Assembly: GCF_002102185.1 (NCBI RefSeq)
Contig: NZ_LQOW01000025.1
Location: 62,001 to 126,000, forward strand
Reading direction: 5' to 3'
DNA length: 64,000 bases
From: Mycobacterium fragae
Lineage (GTDB): Bacteria > Actinomycetota > Actinomycetes > Mycobacteriales > Mycobacteriaceae
Shown: piece by piece, positions 56,678 through 64,000 of the stretch
How positions within the stretch are numbered: position 1 is the stretch's first letter
Layout: each line of letters starts with the position of its first letter
The notes under the pieces: generated by a model
The model's input: the letters and a program-made list of their open reading frames with translations, nothing else
What the model was told of the DNA's origin: nothing
Databases searched by the model: none
Made by a program: the position numbers and the translations under genes

Positions 56678-59065
56678 TCAGCTCGGCTGGCTGACCGGAA
56701 ACCTCTTGGATGCGACGGCGCGCCGGTGTACCGGCTCCCGCCCTGGCGGCTGCGACGGCGGCGGTAGCAGCGGCTCGCGAACCCGTACGGCAACCGTCGT
56801 CGGCTCCTCCGTACTCAGCTTCAGCTCTTCGCCGGCGTGGCGGATCGTCAGCTCACCGTCGGGCCCGTCGCGCAGGGTGTAGGTGACGTCGTCGTGGGTG
56901 GCGCAGACGGTCAACCGGTATTCCTGCCACATCAACCGAAACCGCAGGCACGCGAAGGAATCCGGCAGATGCGGGTCGAGCGACAGGATGCCCTCGTCGT
57001 CGCGCAGGCCACCGAAACCGGCCACCAGCGCGGTCCACGCTCCGGCCAGCGACGCCATGTGCAAGCCGTCGCGAGTGTTGGCGTGCAGGTCGCGCAGGTC
57101 GATCAGCGCCGCCTCATAGGTGTAGTCGTGGGCCAGCTCCATGTGCCCGACCTCGGCGCACATCACCGCTTGGGTGCACGCCGACAGCGACGAGTCACGC
57201 ACCATGCGCCGCTCGTAGTAGTCGACGTTGCGGGCCTTCTGTTCGGGGGTGAACGCATGACTTTGCCACTGCATTGCCAACACCAGGTCGGCCTGCTTGA
57301 TCACCTGAGAGGGGTAGAGCCGCACGTAGGGCTCGTGCAGCAACAGCGGATAGGTGGTGTTTTTGTCGAAGTCCCACTCCGCATAGGTGGTGAAGCCTTC
57401 GTTCTGCTGGTGCACCCCCAGCTCTTCGTCGTATGGGATGTGAGCCGCGTTGGCCGCATCGCGCCACGCGGCGGTCTCCTCGGTGCTGACACCCATCGCG
57501 TGAGCCTTTTCCGGATGGCGGGCGCACGCCTCGGCGGCCACTCGCAGATTGTGCGCCGCCATCAAATTCGTGAACACGTTGTCGCGGACGATCGCGGTGT
57601 ATTCGTCAGGCCCGGTGACGCCGTCGAGGTGCCAGACGCCGTGGCGGTCGTGGTGTCCGAGCGAATGCCACAGCCGGGCGGTTTCGATGAGCACCTCAAG
57701 CCCGCAGTCCTCTTCGAGCGACTCGTCGCCGGTGACGATGCGATACCGCTCGAACGCCATCGCGATGTCGGCGTTGATGTGGAAAGCTGCCGTGCCGGCC
57801 GGCCAATAGCCTGAGCACTCCTGGCCGCGGATCGTCCGCCAGGGAAATGCCGCCCCTTCCAGACCCAGTTCGGCGGCCCGGTCCTTGGCCAGGTCGAGCG
57901 TCGACGCCCGCCACCGCAGCGCATCGGCCGCCGCATGCGGCGCGGTGTAGGTGAGGACGGGCAACACGTATCCCTCGGTGTCCCAAAAGACGTGGCCGTC
58001 GTAACCGGTGCCGGTCAGTCCCTTGCTGGCGATCCCGCGTCGTTCGGCGCGCGCGCTCGCCTGCAGCAGGTGGAAGAGCCCGAACCGCACCGCCTGTTGG
58101 ACAACCGGATCGCCTTCGACTTCGACATCTGCGGCGTCCCAGAATTTGTCGAGGTATTCGCGCTGGGCATCCAACAGGCCCTGCCATCCGCTGTAGCGGG
58201 CACCGGTCAGCGCGCCGGCGGCCTGATCGCGCAGGGCGGGACGGGAGCGCAGGCTCGACCATCCGTAGGCCAGATACTTCACGATCCGCAGCTTCTGCCC
58301 GGGGCGCAGTCCGCAGATCACCGTGGTGCGGGCCAAGTCGGGACGCGCCTCGGTGTTGACCTCGACCCGCCCCGGGACCTCGATCTCATGGTCCATCACG
58401 GCGGACATCATCAGTCCGCTGGCCCGGGTGCGGTGCATCAGCATGGCTCGGTTTTCGGTCGTCTCGTGGTCGACGGCCTCCAGCGGCTTGTCCAAGACGG
58501 CCGACACCCGTGGATCCTTGGAGATCTCTGGCTGGTCCTCGTTGGTGACGAGCTCGGATTGCACGGTGATCCGGACGAATTCGTCGAGTGCCTCCACCAC
58601 GTACTCGATGGCGGCAACGCTGCGCTGCGACAACGACACCAACCGAGTCGACTCGATTTTCACCTGCTTGCCGGCGGGCGAACGCCAGTGCGCGTGGCGG
58701 ACCAGTGTTCCGGCGCGCAGGTCGAGGATGCGCTCATGGTGGATCAGCTCGCCGTAGCGGACATCGAACAGCTCGTCATCGACCATGAGGCGCAACAGCT
58801 TGCCGTTGGAGACGTCGACGACGGTCTGGCCGGCTTCCGGATAGCCGAAACCGGCTTCCGCATACGGCAGCGGCCGGACTTCGTAGAACGAGTTGAGGTA
58901 TGTGCCGGGTAGGCCGTGCGGCTCACCCTCGTCGAAGTTGCCGCGCAGTCCGATGTGTCCGTTGGACAGGGCGAACAGCGACTCCGATTGGGCCAACAGG
59001 TTCAAGTCGAGGCGGGTTTCGCGCACCTGCCAGGGTTCGACGGGGAAGGCCTCTTCAGTGATCAT
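56678..59065 (-). CDS. Glycoside hydrolase family 65 enzyme (trehalose/maltose phosphorylase-like, Rv3401)
   Basis: The 795-residue protein has the GH65 layout: N-terminal beta-sandwich (residues 1-280), a helical linker, the (alpha/alpha)6 barrel (about 330-690) with the catalytic Glu in DGVTGPDEYTAIVRDN, and a C-terminal beta domain. GH65 enzymes split disaccharides such as trehalose or maltose, usually with phosphate, giving beta-glucose-1-phosphate. The adjacent phosphomutase-like gene, 9 bp downstream of its upstream neighbour's stop in the same direction, fits this: beta-G1P would be turned into G6P. Confidence 0.93.
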   Translation of the reverse strand: MITEEAFPVEPWQVRETRLDLNLLAQSESLFALSNGHIGLRGNFDEGEPHGLPGTYLNSFYEVRPLPYAEAGFGYPEAGQTVVDVSNGKLLRLMVDDELFDVRYGELIHHERILDLRAGTLVRHAHWRSPAGKQVKIESTRLVSLSQRSVAAIEYVVEALDEFVRITVQSELVTNEDQPEISKDPRVSAVLDKPLEAVDHETTENRAMLMHRTRASGLMMSAVMDHEIEVPGRVEVNTEARPDLARTTVICGLRPGQKLRIVKYLAYGWSSLRSRPALRDQAAGALTGARYSGWQGLLDAQREYLDKFWDAADVEVEGDPVVQQAVRFGLFHLLQASARAERRGIASKGLTGTGYDGHVFWDTEGYVLPVLTYTAPHAAADALRWRASTLDLAKDRAAELGLEGAAFPWRTIRGQECSGYWPAGTAAFHINADIAMAFERYRIVTGDESLEEDCGLEVLIETARLWHSLGHHDRHGVWHLDGVTGPDEYTAIVRDNVFTNLMAAHNLRVAAEACARHPEKAHAMGVSTEETAAWRDAANAAHIPYDEELGVHQQNEGFTTYAEWDFDKNTTYPLLLHEPYVRLYPSQVIKQADLVLAMQWQSHAFTPEQKARNVDYYERRMVRDSSLSACTQAVMCAEVGHMELAHDYTYEAALIDLRDLHANTRDGLHMASLAGAWTALVAGFGGLRDDEGILSLDPHLPDSFACLRFRLMWQEYRLTVCATHDDVTYTLRDGPDGELTIRHAGEELKLSTEEPTTVAVRVREPLLPPPSQPPGREPVHRRAVASKRFPVSQPS

Positions 59066-59074
59066 GTTGGCGTC

Positions 59075-59809
59075 CTAGAGCAGTTCGGCGAGATCGGTGA
59101 CGACCACGTCGGCGCCATTGCGCCGCAGATCCTCGGCTTGGCCGACCCGGTCGACGCCGACCACGAATCCGAAGTTTCCGGCCCGACCGGCCTCGACACC
59201 GGACAGCGCGTCCTCGAAGACCGCCGCCGCGCCCGCGTCGACCTTGAGCAGTTGCGCCGCCCGCAGAAACGAGTCGGGCGCCGGCTTGCCCGCGATGTGT
59301 TCCTCTCGCAGCGTCACGCCGTCCACCCGTTGTTGGATGAATCGGTCCAGGCCGGTGATCTCCAGCACGTCGCGGGTGTTGGCGCTGGAGGACACCACCG
59401 CCGTGGCAAGACCTGCGGCGGCAACCTTTTCCAGGTAGCGCCGAGACCCGTCGAAAACCTCGACACCGTCGCGGTGCAGCGTCTCCTGGAACGCGTCGTT
59501 TTTGCGGTTGCCCAGGCCGTACACGGTCTCGGCGTCCGGCGGATCGTCGGGGCTGCCCTCTGGCAGTTCGATGCCGCGGCTGGCCAGAAACGACCGGACC
59601 CCGTCTTCGCGTTTCTTGCCGTCCACATATTGCCGGTAGTCGCTGGCCGGGTCGAAGGGGACGAATTTCTCGCCGGTGCGCTCGGCCCGTTTTTGGAGAA
59701 AGTCGTCGAACATGGCCTTCCAGGCCTTGGTGTGGACGCTTGCGGTGTCGGTGAGCACACCGTCGAGATCAAACAGACAGGCATGCACCGTCTCGGGCAG
59801 ACCCAGCAC
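59075..59809 (-). CDS. HAD-family beta-phosphoglucomutase-like hydrolase (Rv3400)
   Basis: The 244-residue protein has the HAD motifs: [36 protein letters not shown] and [17 protein letters not shown]. The second Asp of motif I (DxD) and the helical cap suit beta-phosphoglucomutase or a related phosphatase. Its stop is 9 bp before the start of the GH65 gene on the same strand, so the two form a trehalose/maltose-use operon. An additional phosphatase function cannot be excluded. Confidence 0.93.
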   Translation of the reverse strand: MLGLPETVHACLFDLDGVLTDTASVHTKAWKAMFDDFLQKRAERTGEKFVPFDPASDYRQYVDGKKREDGVRSFLASRGIELPEGSPDDPPDAETVYGLGNRKNDAFQETLHRDGVEVFDGSRRYLEKVAAAGLATAVVSSSANTRDVLEITGLDRFIQQRVDGVTLREEHIAGKPAPDSFLRAAQLLKVDAGAAAVFEDALSGVEAGRAGNFGFVVGVDRVGQAEDLRRNGADVVVTDLAELL

Positions 59810-59910
59810 AGCGGACCTCGCTTTCAGGGGTCGTTCGGGCGTGACCAGTTACCACTTCACCATGTCCGCTGCCGGGGTGACGGTATTTTCCCGCCGCTGT
59901 GACGATTCGG

Positions 59911-60807
59911 CTACGCCGGGCTCTTGAGTGCCTGCAACGGCGCGCCGCTGATCACTCGGCTGCGTTGGCCGTGCACGTCGACGGGCACGTCGCCCATCAC
60001 CGTAACCCGGTGCATGAGCCGACGCTGGTCGTCGTAGTCGTCGATGGCCCGATGCTGGGTTGCGCGGTTGTCCCAAATGGCAACATCGCCTGCCTCCCAG
60101 TTCCAGCGGATGGTGTTCTCGGGCTGGGTGATTCGCCGCTGCAGCAGCTCGAGCAGCACGTGGGACTCGTAGTCGTCGAGACCGATGAAACCGCGCACGA
60201 AATACCCGGCCACCAGCGTGCGTTCACCGGTCTCAGGGTGCACCCGCACTACCGGATGTTCGGTGCGGAAGTCCGGTTTTTCGAACGTCGCCCGATGCGC
60301 TTTTTGCCCGTCGGTCTCCGGCCGAGATACGACCACATAGTCGTAGCGGTTGCTGTGCAACGCCCAGAGATTCTCGGCGAGGTGCTTGAACGGCTCCGGC
60401 AACTCCTGGTAGCCCGCCGCGGTGGACGCCCACAGCGTCGATCCGCCATAGCTCGGCAGGCTGACCGCGCGCAGGATCGACGCGGCGGGATAGTTCGCGA
60501 CGAACGTGACGTCGGTGTGCCAGCGGTTGGCCGAGCCGTATTCGGAGTCGATCGGCGTGATGATCGGCGCGTCGTCCTGCTGGATGGTCGGGTGAGCGAT
60601 CGGAGTGCCAAGCAGTTTGGCGAAGGCGTGCTGGGCGGCATCGTCGAGGTGGTACTGGCCCCGGAAGAAGATCACCTTGTGGCGCAGCAGCGCGCTGCGG
60701 ATCTCGGCGACCGTGTCCGGGTCGAGCTGCCCGGAAAGCCGCACGCCATCGATGCGTGCGCCGATACGGCTGCCCAATTTCGTGACAGCCAGTTGCGTCG
60801 TGGTCAT
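59911..60807 (-). CDS. TauD-type Fe(II)/2-oxoglutarate dioxygenase (Rv3406-like alkyl sulfatase)
   Basis: The 298-residue protein has the TauD facial triad: His and Asp in WHTDVTF and the distal His in QHRAIDDY, plus the 2-oxoglutarate Arg in RRLMHRVTV. The M. tuberculosis homologue cleaves alkyl sulfates oxidatively. I place the start at ATG 60807 ([16 protein letters not shown]), which is the family start, and not at the in-frame ATG 60837. It is divergent from a TetR gene, and a palindromic operator lies 10 bp upstream of its start codon. Confidence 0.93.
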   Translation of the reverse strand: MTTTQLAVTKLGSRIGARIDGVRLSGQLDPDTVAEIRSALLRHKVIFFRGQYHLDDAAQHAFAKLLGTPIAHPTIQQDDAPIITPIDSEYGSANRWHTDVTFVANYPAASILRAVSLPSYGGSTLWASTAAGYQELPEPFKHLAENLWALHSNRYDYVVVSRPETDGQKAHRATFEKPDFRTEHPVVRVHPETGERTLVAGYFVRGFIGLDDYESHVLLELLQRRITQPENTIRWNWEAGDVAIWDNRATQHRAIDDYDDQRRLMHRVTVMGDVPVDVHGQRSRVISGAPLQALKSPA

Positions 60808-60816
60808 GTCCGCTAC

Positions 60817-60834
60817 TGTAGTCACATGACTACA
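60817..60834. promoter_or_regulatory. TetR operator TGTAGTCA-CA-TGACTACA
   Basis: The two 8-bp arms (60817-60824 and 60827-60834) are perfect complements with a 2-bp spacer. The site lies between the divergent tauD-like and tetR genes and covers the TetR ATG at 60826. This position fits repression of both genes by the local TetR protein. Confidence 0.78.
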
Positions 60835-61383
60835 CACGCGTCAACGCGGAAGCCGGTCGGCCGAGAACAGGTCGCGGCGGCCGTCCTGGCTGCGGCGGTG
60901 GAGCTGTTCGCCGAGCGCGGTCCGGCCGCGACATCCATCCGCGACGTGGCTGCGCGCTCCAAGGTGAACCACGGGCTGGTGTTTCGCCACTTCGGCACCA
61001 AGGAGCAGTTGGTCGGGGCGGTGCTCGACTACATGGGTGTGCGCATGATCGAGCTGCTGGACGCCGGTGCGCCCGACGACGAGGTCGAACGCGCGCTCGA
61101 CCGGCACATGCGGGTGATGGCCCGAACGCTGCTCGACGGTTATCCCGCGGGTGAGCTGCAGACGCGATTTCCCACCATGGCGTTGCTACTCGACCAGGTC
61201 CGGCCGCGACATGACAGCGACCTTGATGCCCGGCTGGCCGTCGCCAATGCCGTTGCTCTGCAACTGGGCTGGAGGTTGTTCGCGCCGTTTTTGCGGTCGG
61301 CCGCCGGGATCGAGGAGCTGACGGACGCGGAGCTGCGGCAGGCGGTGGCCGCCGAGGTGGCCCGGATCGTCGAGCCGCACTGA
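60826..61383 (+). CDS. TetR-family repressor (Rv3405c-like)
   Basis: The 185-residue protein has an N-terminal TetR helix-turn-helix (about 15-60: [35 protein letters not shown]). The C-terminal ligand-binding part is not recognisable by substrate. It is divergent from the tauD-like dioxygenase gene, and in M. tuberculosis the homologue controls that gene. ATG 60826 sits inside the palindromic operator, so the transcript may be leaderless or nearly so. Confidence 0.92.
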   Translation: MTTHASTRKPVGREQVAAAVLAAAVELFAERGPAATSIRDVAARSKVNHGLVFRHFGTKEQLVGAVLDYMGVRMIELLDAGAPDDEVERALDRHMRVMARTLLDGYPAGELQTRFPTMALLLDQVRPRHDSDLDARLAVANAVALQLGWRLFAPFLRSAAGIEELTDAELRQAVAAEVARIVEPH

Positions 61384-61393
61384 GTCGGGGCGA

Positions 61394-62002
61394 TCACACC
61401 TGGATTGCGTTGATCCACTTTTCGAGGCGCCGGGCCTCATGGGCCATGAGTTCGGGCTGGGCCAAGGCATTCGTGAGGACCGCGCTGCCCTGGTACGCGA
61501 TCACGAGTTCGAGCGCAAGGTCGTGGGCGTCGCGACGGCCCATAGCGTGGAATTGCTGCTCGGTCCAGTCCAGCAGGGTCTGCATCAGCGGAGCGGTCAG
61601 TGCAGGCGATTGGCCCGGCTGGTTCGCGAGGTCGGTACAGAGGGTCCCGTACGGACAGCCGTGGTCGGCGATTGTGTCGCGTGACTCGGCCAGCACGCCC
61701 ACGAGCGCCTTGAGCCGAGCCTTGGGGCTGCCGTGGCGGCGCTGCAGGGCGGCGGTTGCGGATCGGATTTCCTCGGTCCGCGTCTCGACGACGGCGGCCA
61801 CGATGTCGTCTTTGCTCTTGAAGTAGTAGTACATGTTGCCCAGCGGCACCTCGGCGGCCTCCGCGATGTGCGCCAGTGTGGTGCCGGCTATGCCCTGGCG
61901 GTAGAACAGGTCGCACGCGGCGGCGATCAGTCGCTCCCGCTTGCCCGGAGGCTTGGGCGCGGCGGCTTCGTCGGCGTCGGTTGAGTCAGCCATATCACTC
62001 AC
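61394..62002 (-). CDS. TetR-family transcriptional regulator
   Basis: The 202-residue protein has a TetR DNA-binding domain (about 20-68: RLIAAACDLFYRQG, TTLAHIAEAAEVPLGNMYYYFKSK) and a C-terminal domain of the TetR_C type with GCPYGTLCTDL. It is transcribed together with the two dehydrogenase genes upstream, with a 3-bp gap to the first. It may regulate that group. An ATG 9 bp further in is an alternative start. Confidence 0.88.
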   Translation of the reverse strand: MSDMADSTDADEAAAPKPPGKRERLIAAACDLFYRQGIAGTTLAHIAEAAEVPLGNMYYYFKSKDDIVAAVVETRTEEIRSATAALQRRHGSPKARLKALVGVLAESRDTIADHGCPYGTLCTDLANQPGQSPALTAPLMQTLLDWTEQQFHAMGRRDAHDLALELVIAYQGSAVLTNALAQPELMAHEARRLEKWINAIQV

Positions 62003-62005
62003 GGA

Positions 62006-62845
62006 CTATAGACGGCACGCATCCATGCTGAGGGCCCACAACAAGTTCCTGTTCTCCGATGTGTTGTAGGAGGTCTTCACAGGCTTGGATTTTGCGCGCG
62101 CGAAGTATTGGCCGGAGAGCTGCGCTGGTTCTGCGGAAGAGGCAAGGAAGACCGAGGTGGCGGCGCCCTTGTCCGGGGAGAGCGAAAACGGCAGCGCCGC
62201 ATAGGAGATCGCTCGGAGGAGGACTTTCGGGGCATCCAGCATCATCGGTGTCCTGACGATCCCTGGATGCACGGCGTTCGCGGTGACCCGCGTGGACGCC
62301 AGCCGGTGCGCCAACTCGATGGTGAACAGCAGCACGAGAAGCTTGGAGGCCGCATATGCGCCGATGGTCGAAAATCGTTGCTCGCCTTGCAGGTTGTCCG
62401 GTTCGAACTTGCCCACGCGGTACACGCTCGAGCTCAGGTTGACGATCCTGCCCTGCGGGCTCCTCTTCAGTTCGTCGAGCAGCAAGTGGGTGAGGTAGAA
62501 CTGTGAGAGGTAGTTGACCTGGAAGGTCGTCTCGTAGCCGTCCCCGGTCAGCTCGCGTCCCGGCATGACGGTGGCGGCGTTGTTGATCAGAACGTCCAGG
62601 CGCGGGTAGCGGACTGTGAACGTATCGGCCAGCCGGTGCAGTTCGACCAGGGACCTGAGGTCGGCGATGAGGTAGTCGACATCGTGGTTGCCGGTCGCCA
62701 CGGCGATTTCCCTTGTGACGGTTGCGGCTTTGGCTTCGTTGCGTGCGGCCAGCACGACGGCATAGCCCTGTCTTGCAAGCGCTGTCGCGGTGACCTTGCC
62801 GATGCCGTCGGTGGCGCCGGTGATGAGGCAGACTGGCTTGTCCAT
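62006..62845 (-). CDS. Short-chain dehydrogenase/reductase
   Basis: The 279-residue protein is a classical/extended SDR: cofactor motif ITGATDGIGKVTATALA, NNAA at the end of strand 4, catalytic Ser in IVNLSSSV and Tyr/Lys in YAASK. Arg in AARNEAK suggests NADP(H). It is similar to the retinol-dehydrogenase-like SDRs of mycobacteria. Substrate unknown. It is 14 bp after a second SDR gene. Confidence 0.9.
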   Translation of the reverse strand: MDKPVCLITGATDGIGKVTATALARQGYAVVLAARNEAKAATVTREIAVATGNHDVDYLIADLRSLVELHRLADTFTVRYPRLDVLINNAATVMPGRELTGDGYETTFQVNYLSQFYLTHLLLDELKRSPQGRIVNLSSSVYRVGKFEPDNLQGEQRFSTIGAYAASKLLVLLFTIELAHRLASTRVTANAVHPGIVRTPMMLDAPKVLLRAISYAALPFSLSPDKGAATSVFLASSAEPAQLSGQYFARAKSKPVKTSYNTSENRNLLWALSMDACRL

Positions 62846-62859
62846 GAGCGCTGCGATGC

Positions 62860-63663
62860 CTATTCGGCTGCGGCACCGACGGTTGCGGGCCTCAACAACA
62901 TGCGTGACATCATCGAGCGGGTCAGCGCCGGTGGCACCAGCGCGGTGGTAACCCGGTTGATTCGGCCCGGGATGCAGCGGGCGCGGTTGCGCTCCAGCGC
63001 ACGAAGCGCCTCGCGGACACAGTCATGTGGCGCCATGGGCGGGATCGGCATTTTGTCGGGGTCCAGACCGAACTCGGCCAGCGCCGGGGTGCGGGTGGGT
63101 CCCGGGTGCAGCACAGTCACGTGCACTCCGTGCTTGGCCAGCTCGCCGTGCAGGCCGGCGCCGAGGCTGGCCACGTAGGCCTTGGTCGCCGCGGTGTGCG
63201 CGAGGTAGGGCACCCCATGGATAGCTCCCAGCGCGGACACCAGCACGATCCCGCCGCGGCCACGGCGGGCTAGTCGTCCGCCGAAGTGGTGGCTCAACCC
63301 CAAATGCGCGGCGGTGTTGAGCCTCAGGACCGCGCGCTGCGCCTGGAGGTCGGAGTCCACGAATGGGCCGGGCAGGAGCGCGCCCGCCTTCGACACCAGC
63401 AACCCGACGTCGAGGTCGTTGGTGGCCTCGGCGATTGGGGTCAGCATGCCCGGGTCGGCCAGGTCGACGTCAATGACGCGACTGCCCACGTCATAGTGCT
63501 CGGCCAGCGTAGCGGCCAAGTCCTCCAGCATGGCTAGCCGCCGCGCGACCAGTACCACGTTGATGCCTGCCGCGGCAAGCTGATGGGCGAATTCACGCCC
63601 GATTCCCGATGATGCGCCCGTCACGACCGCCCACGGGCCGAACTGATCTGCACTGACACGCAT
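62860..63663 (-). CDS. SDR-fold protein lacking the catalytic Tyr
   Basis: The 267-residue protein has a normal cofactor site (VVTGASSGIGREFA) and the end-of-fold PG motif (VLHPGPTRTP). Two key places are changed: the NNAG motif reads SKAG and the YxxxK motif reads TAATK, so Thr replaces the catalytic Tyr. Ser is kept in LVSALGA. It may be inactive or bind a ligand without reduction. I prefer the ATG at 63663, with a GAGGAG site, over the ATG at 63678. Confidence 0.85.
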   Translation of the reverse strand: MRVSADQFGPWAVVTGASSGIGREFAHQLAAAGINVVLVARRLAMLEDLAATLAEHYDVGSRVIDVDLADPGMLTPIAEATNDLDVGLLVSKAGALLPGPFVDSDLQAQRAVLRLNTAAHLGLSHHFGGRLARRGRGGIVLVSALGAIHGVPYLAHTAATKAYVASLGAGLHGELAKHGVHVTVLHPGPTRTPALAEFGLDPDKMPIPPMAPHDCVREALRALERNRARCIPGRINRVTTALVPPALTRSMMSRMLLRPATVGAAAE

Positions 63664-63924
63664 GGTTTGACTCCTCATTCGTCATTCGTTGGGAGATGTA
63701 GTTAGTTACACAACTTACTGCAGAAGTGGCCCCGCTGGCAAGGTCTCCCGACCCCGCGTAGTTTCGCGGCTGGCTCGTAGCAGGCCGGATGAGGCCAATC
63801 TCGCCTCTTTACAGCAGTTTTGTAAAGGTGAATTGCTAACGGTTGTTCGATCGCACCGGCATGGTTACACTCCACCTAGTTGGTTATCTGACCAATATCG
63901 TCGGGAAGGGATGGGCGACAGCGA
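63664..63924. promoter_or_regulatory. Divergent promoter region between the SDR gene and mmpS
   Basis: This stretch is markedly AT-richer than the rest. It holds AGTT-ACAC-AACT within TTAGTTACACAACTTAC (about 63703-63719) and TTGGT-TATCTG-ACCAA about 40 bp before the mmpS start. Both are plausible operator half-palindromes for a TetR or MmpR-type regulator. I see no gene in it. Confidence 0.4.
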
Positions 63925-64000
63925 ATGGTGATCGTCAAGCGCGCGTGGGTTCCTCTCGTCATCACGGTCTTGTTCGTCATCGCGGGTTTCGCCGTCTACC
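63925..64000 (+). CDS. MmpS-family membrane protein, N-terminus only
   Basis: The frame from ATG 63925 gives MVIVKRAWVPLVITVLFVIA, then GFAVY, and runs off the window. A short basic start, WVPLVI and one membrane helix match the MmpS lipid-transport accessory proteins, which partner MmpL transporters for siderophores or lipids. The family cannot be subdivided from 25 residues. Confidence 0.75.
   Translation, partial: MVIVKRAWVPLVITVLFVIAGFAVY

Noticed and set aside
59899..60825. Upstream extension of the TetR frame across the dioxygenase gene
   Set aside because: Antisense to the tauD-like gene; the TetR domain starts right after the ATG at 60826.

Overview
The window is GC-rich, densely coded and almost certainly from a Mycobacterium chromosome, probably a slow-growing non-tuberculous species. 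From memory of M. tuberculosis H37Rv, its gene order follows the Rv3452-to-Rv3400 region read backwards: cutinases, the ESX-4 secretion locus, rplM-rpsI, glmM, glmS, nnr, gadB, alr, tsaE/tsaB/rimI/tsaD, groES-groEL1, whiB3, guaB2-guaB3, choD, a GH65 enzyme with its phosphomutase partner, and a TauD/TetR pair. Mycobacterial families (WhiB3, EsxT/EsxU, MycP4, Rv1733c-like, MmpS) support this. I saw no rRNA, tRNA, CRISPR array or intact insertion sequence.

Layout. 1-2.1 kb: three tandem secreted cutinase-like proteins, the first cut by the window edge. 2.2-12.1 kb: ESX-4 (eccB4, mycP4, eccD4, eccC4, a T7SS-associated membrane protein, esxU, esxT). 12.1-13 kb: a strong hairpin, a frameshifted toxin relic and its intact RHH antitoxin. 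13.1-22.3 kb: rplM-rpsI, the GlcN-6-P/GlcN-1-P enzymes GlmS and GlmM, a small WXG/EspC-like pair, an F420-type oxidoreductase, a hydrolase-fold protein, a small secreted protein and a rhomboid-like protein. 22.2-33.0 kb: a Baeyer-Villiger-type monooxygenase, a methyltransferase, nnr, gadB, alr, a hydrolase, and the t6A37 tRNA modification cluster with TsaB and RimI fused in one frame. 33.0-36.0 kb: a secreted C39-like peptidase and groES-groEL1 behind a CIRCE operator.

36.0-43.0 kb is a plastic segment: two paralogous HAMP-class III adenylate cyclases in opposite orientation flank a duplicated groEL1 3' end fused to a fragment of a different cyclase. After these come a DUF1345 membrane protein, a SodC lipoprotein with a Thr/Ser-rich tail, a methyltransferase and a ChaA-type antiporter.

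43.0-49.6 kb looks like an accessory stress island: a DadA-like oxidoreductase, two tandem GreA-C-domain proteins, a STAS protein, a 28-residue membrane micro-ORF, a DUF5994 protein running into a CBS relic, a PucR-family regulator and an Rv1733c-like membrane protein. TTGTCG/CGACAA inverted repeats occur at several promoters here and may be the PucR regulon. It is my best candidate for an undescribed system.

49.6-64.0 kb returns to the conserved backbone, but the sigD-rsdA pair expected between the Rv3415c and Rv3412 homologues is absent. The window ends in two TetR genes, two short-chain dehydrogenases (one without its catalytic Tyr) and the first codons of an mmpS gene.
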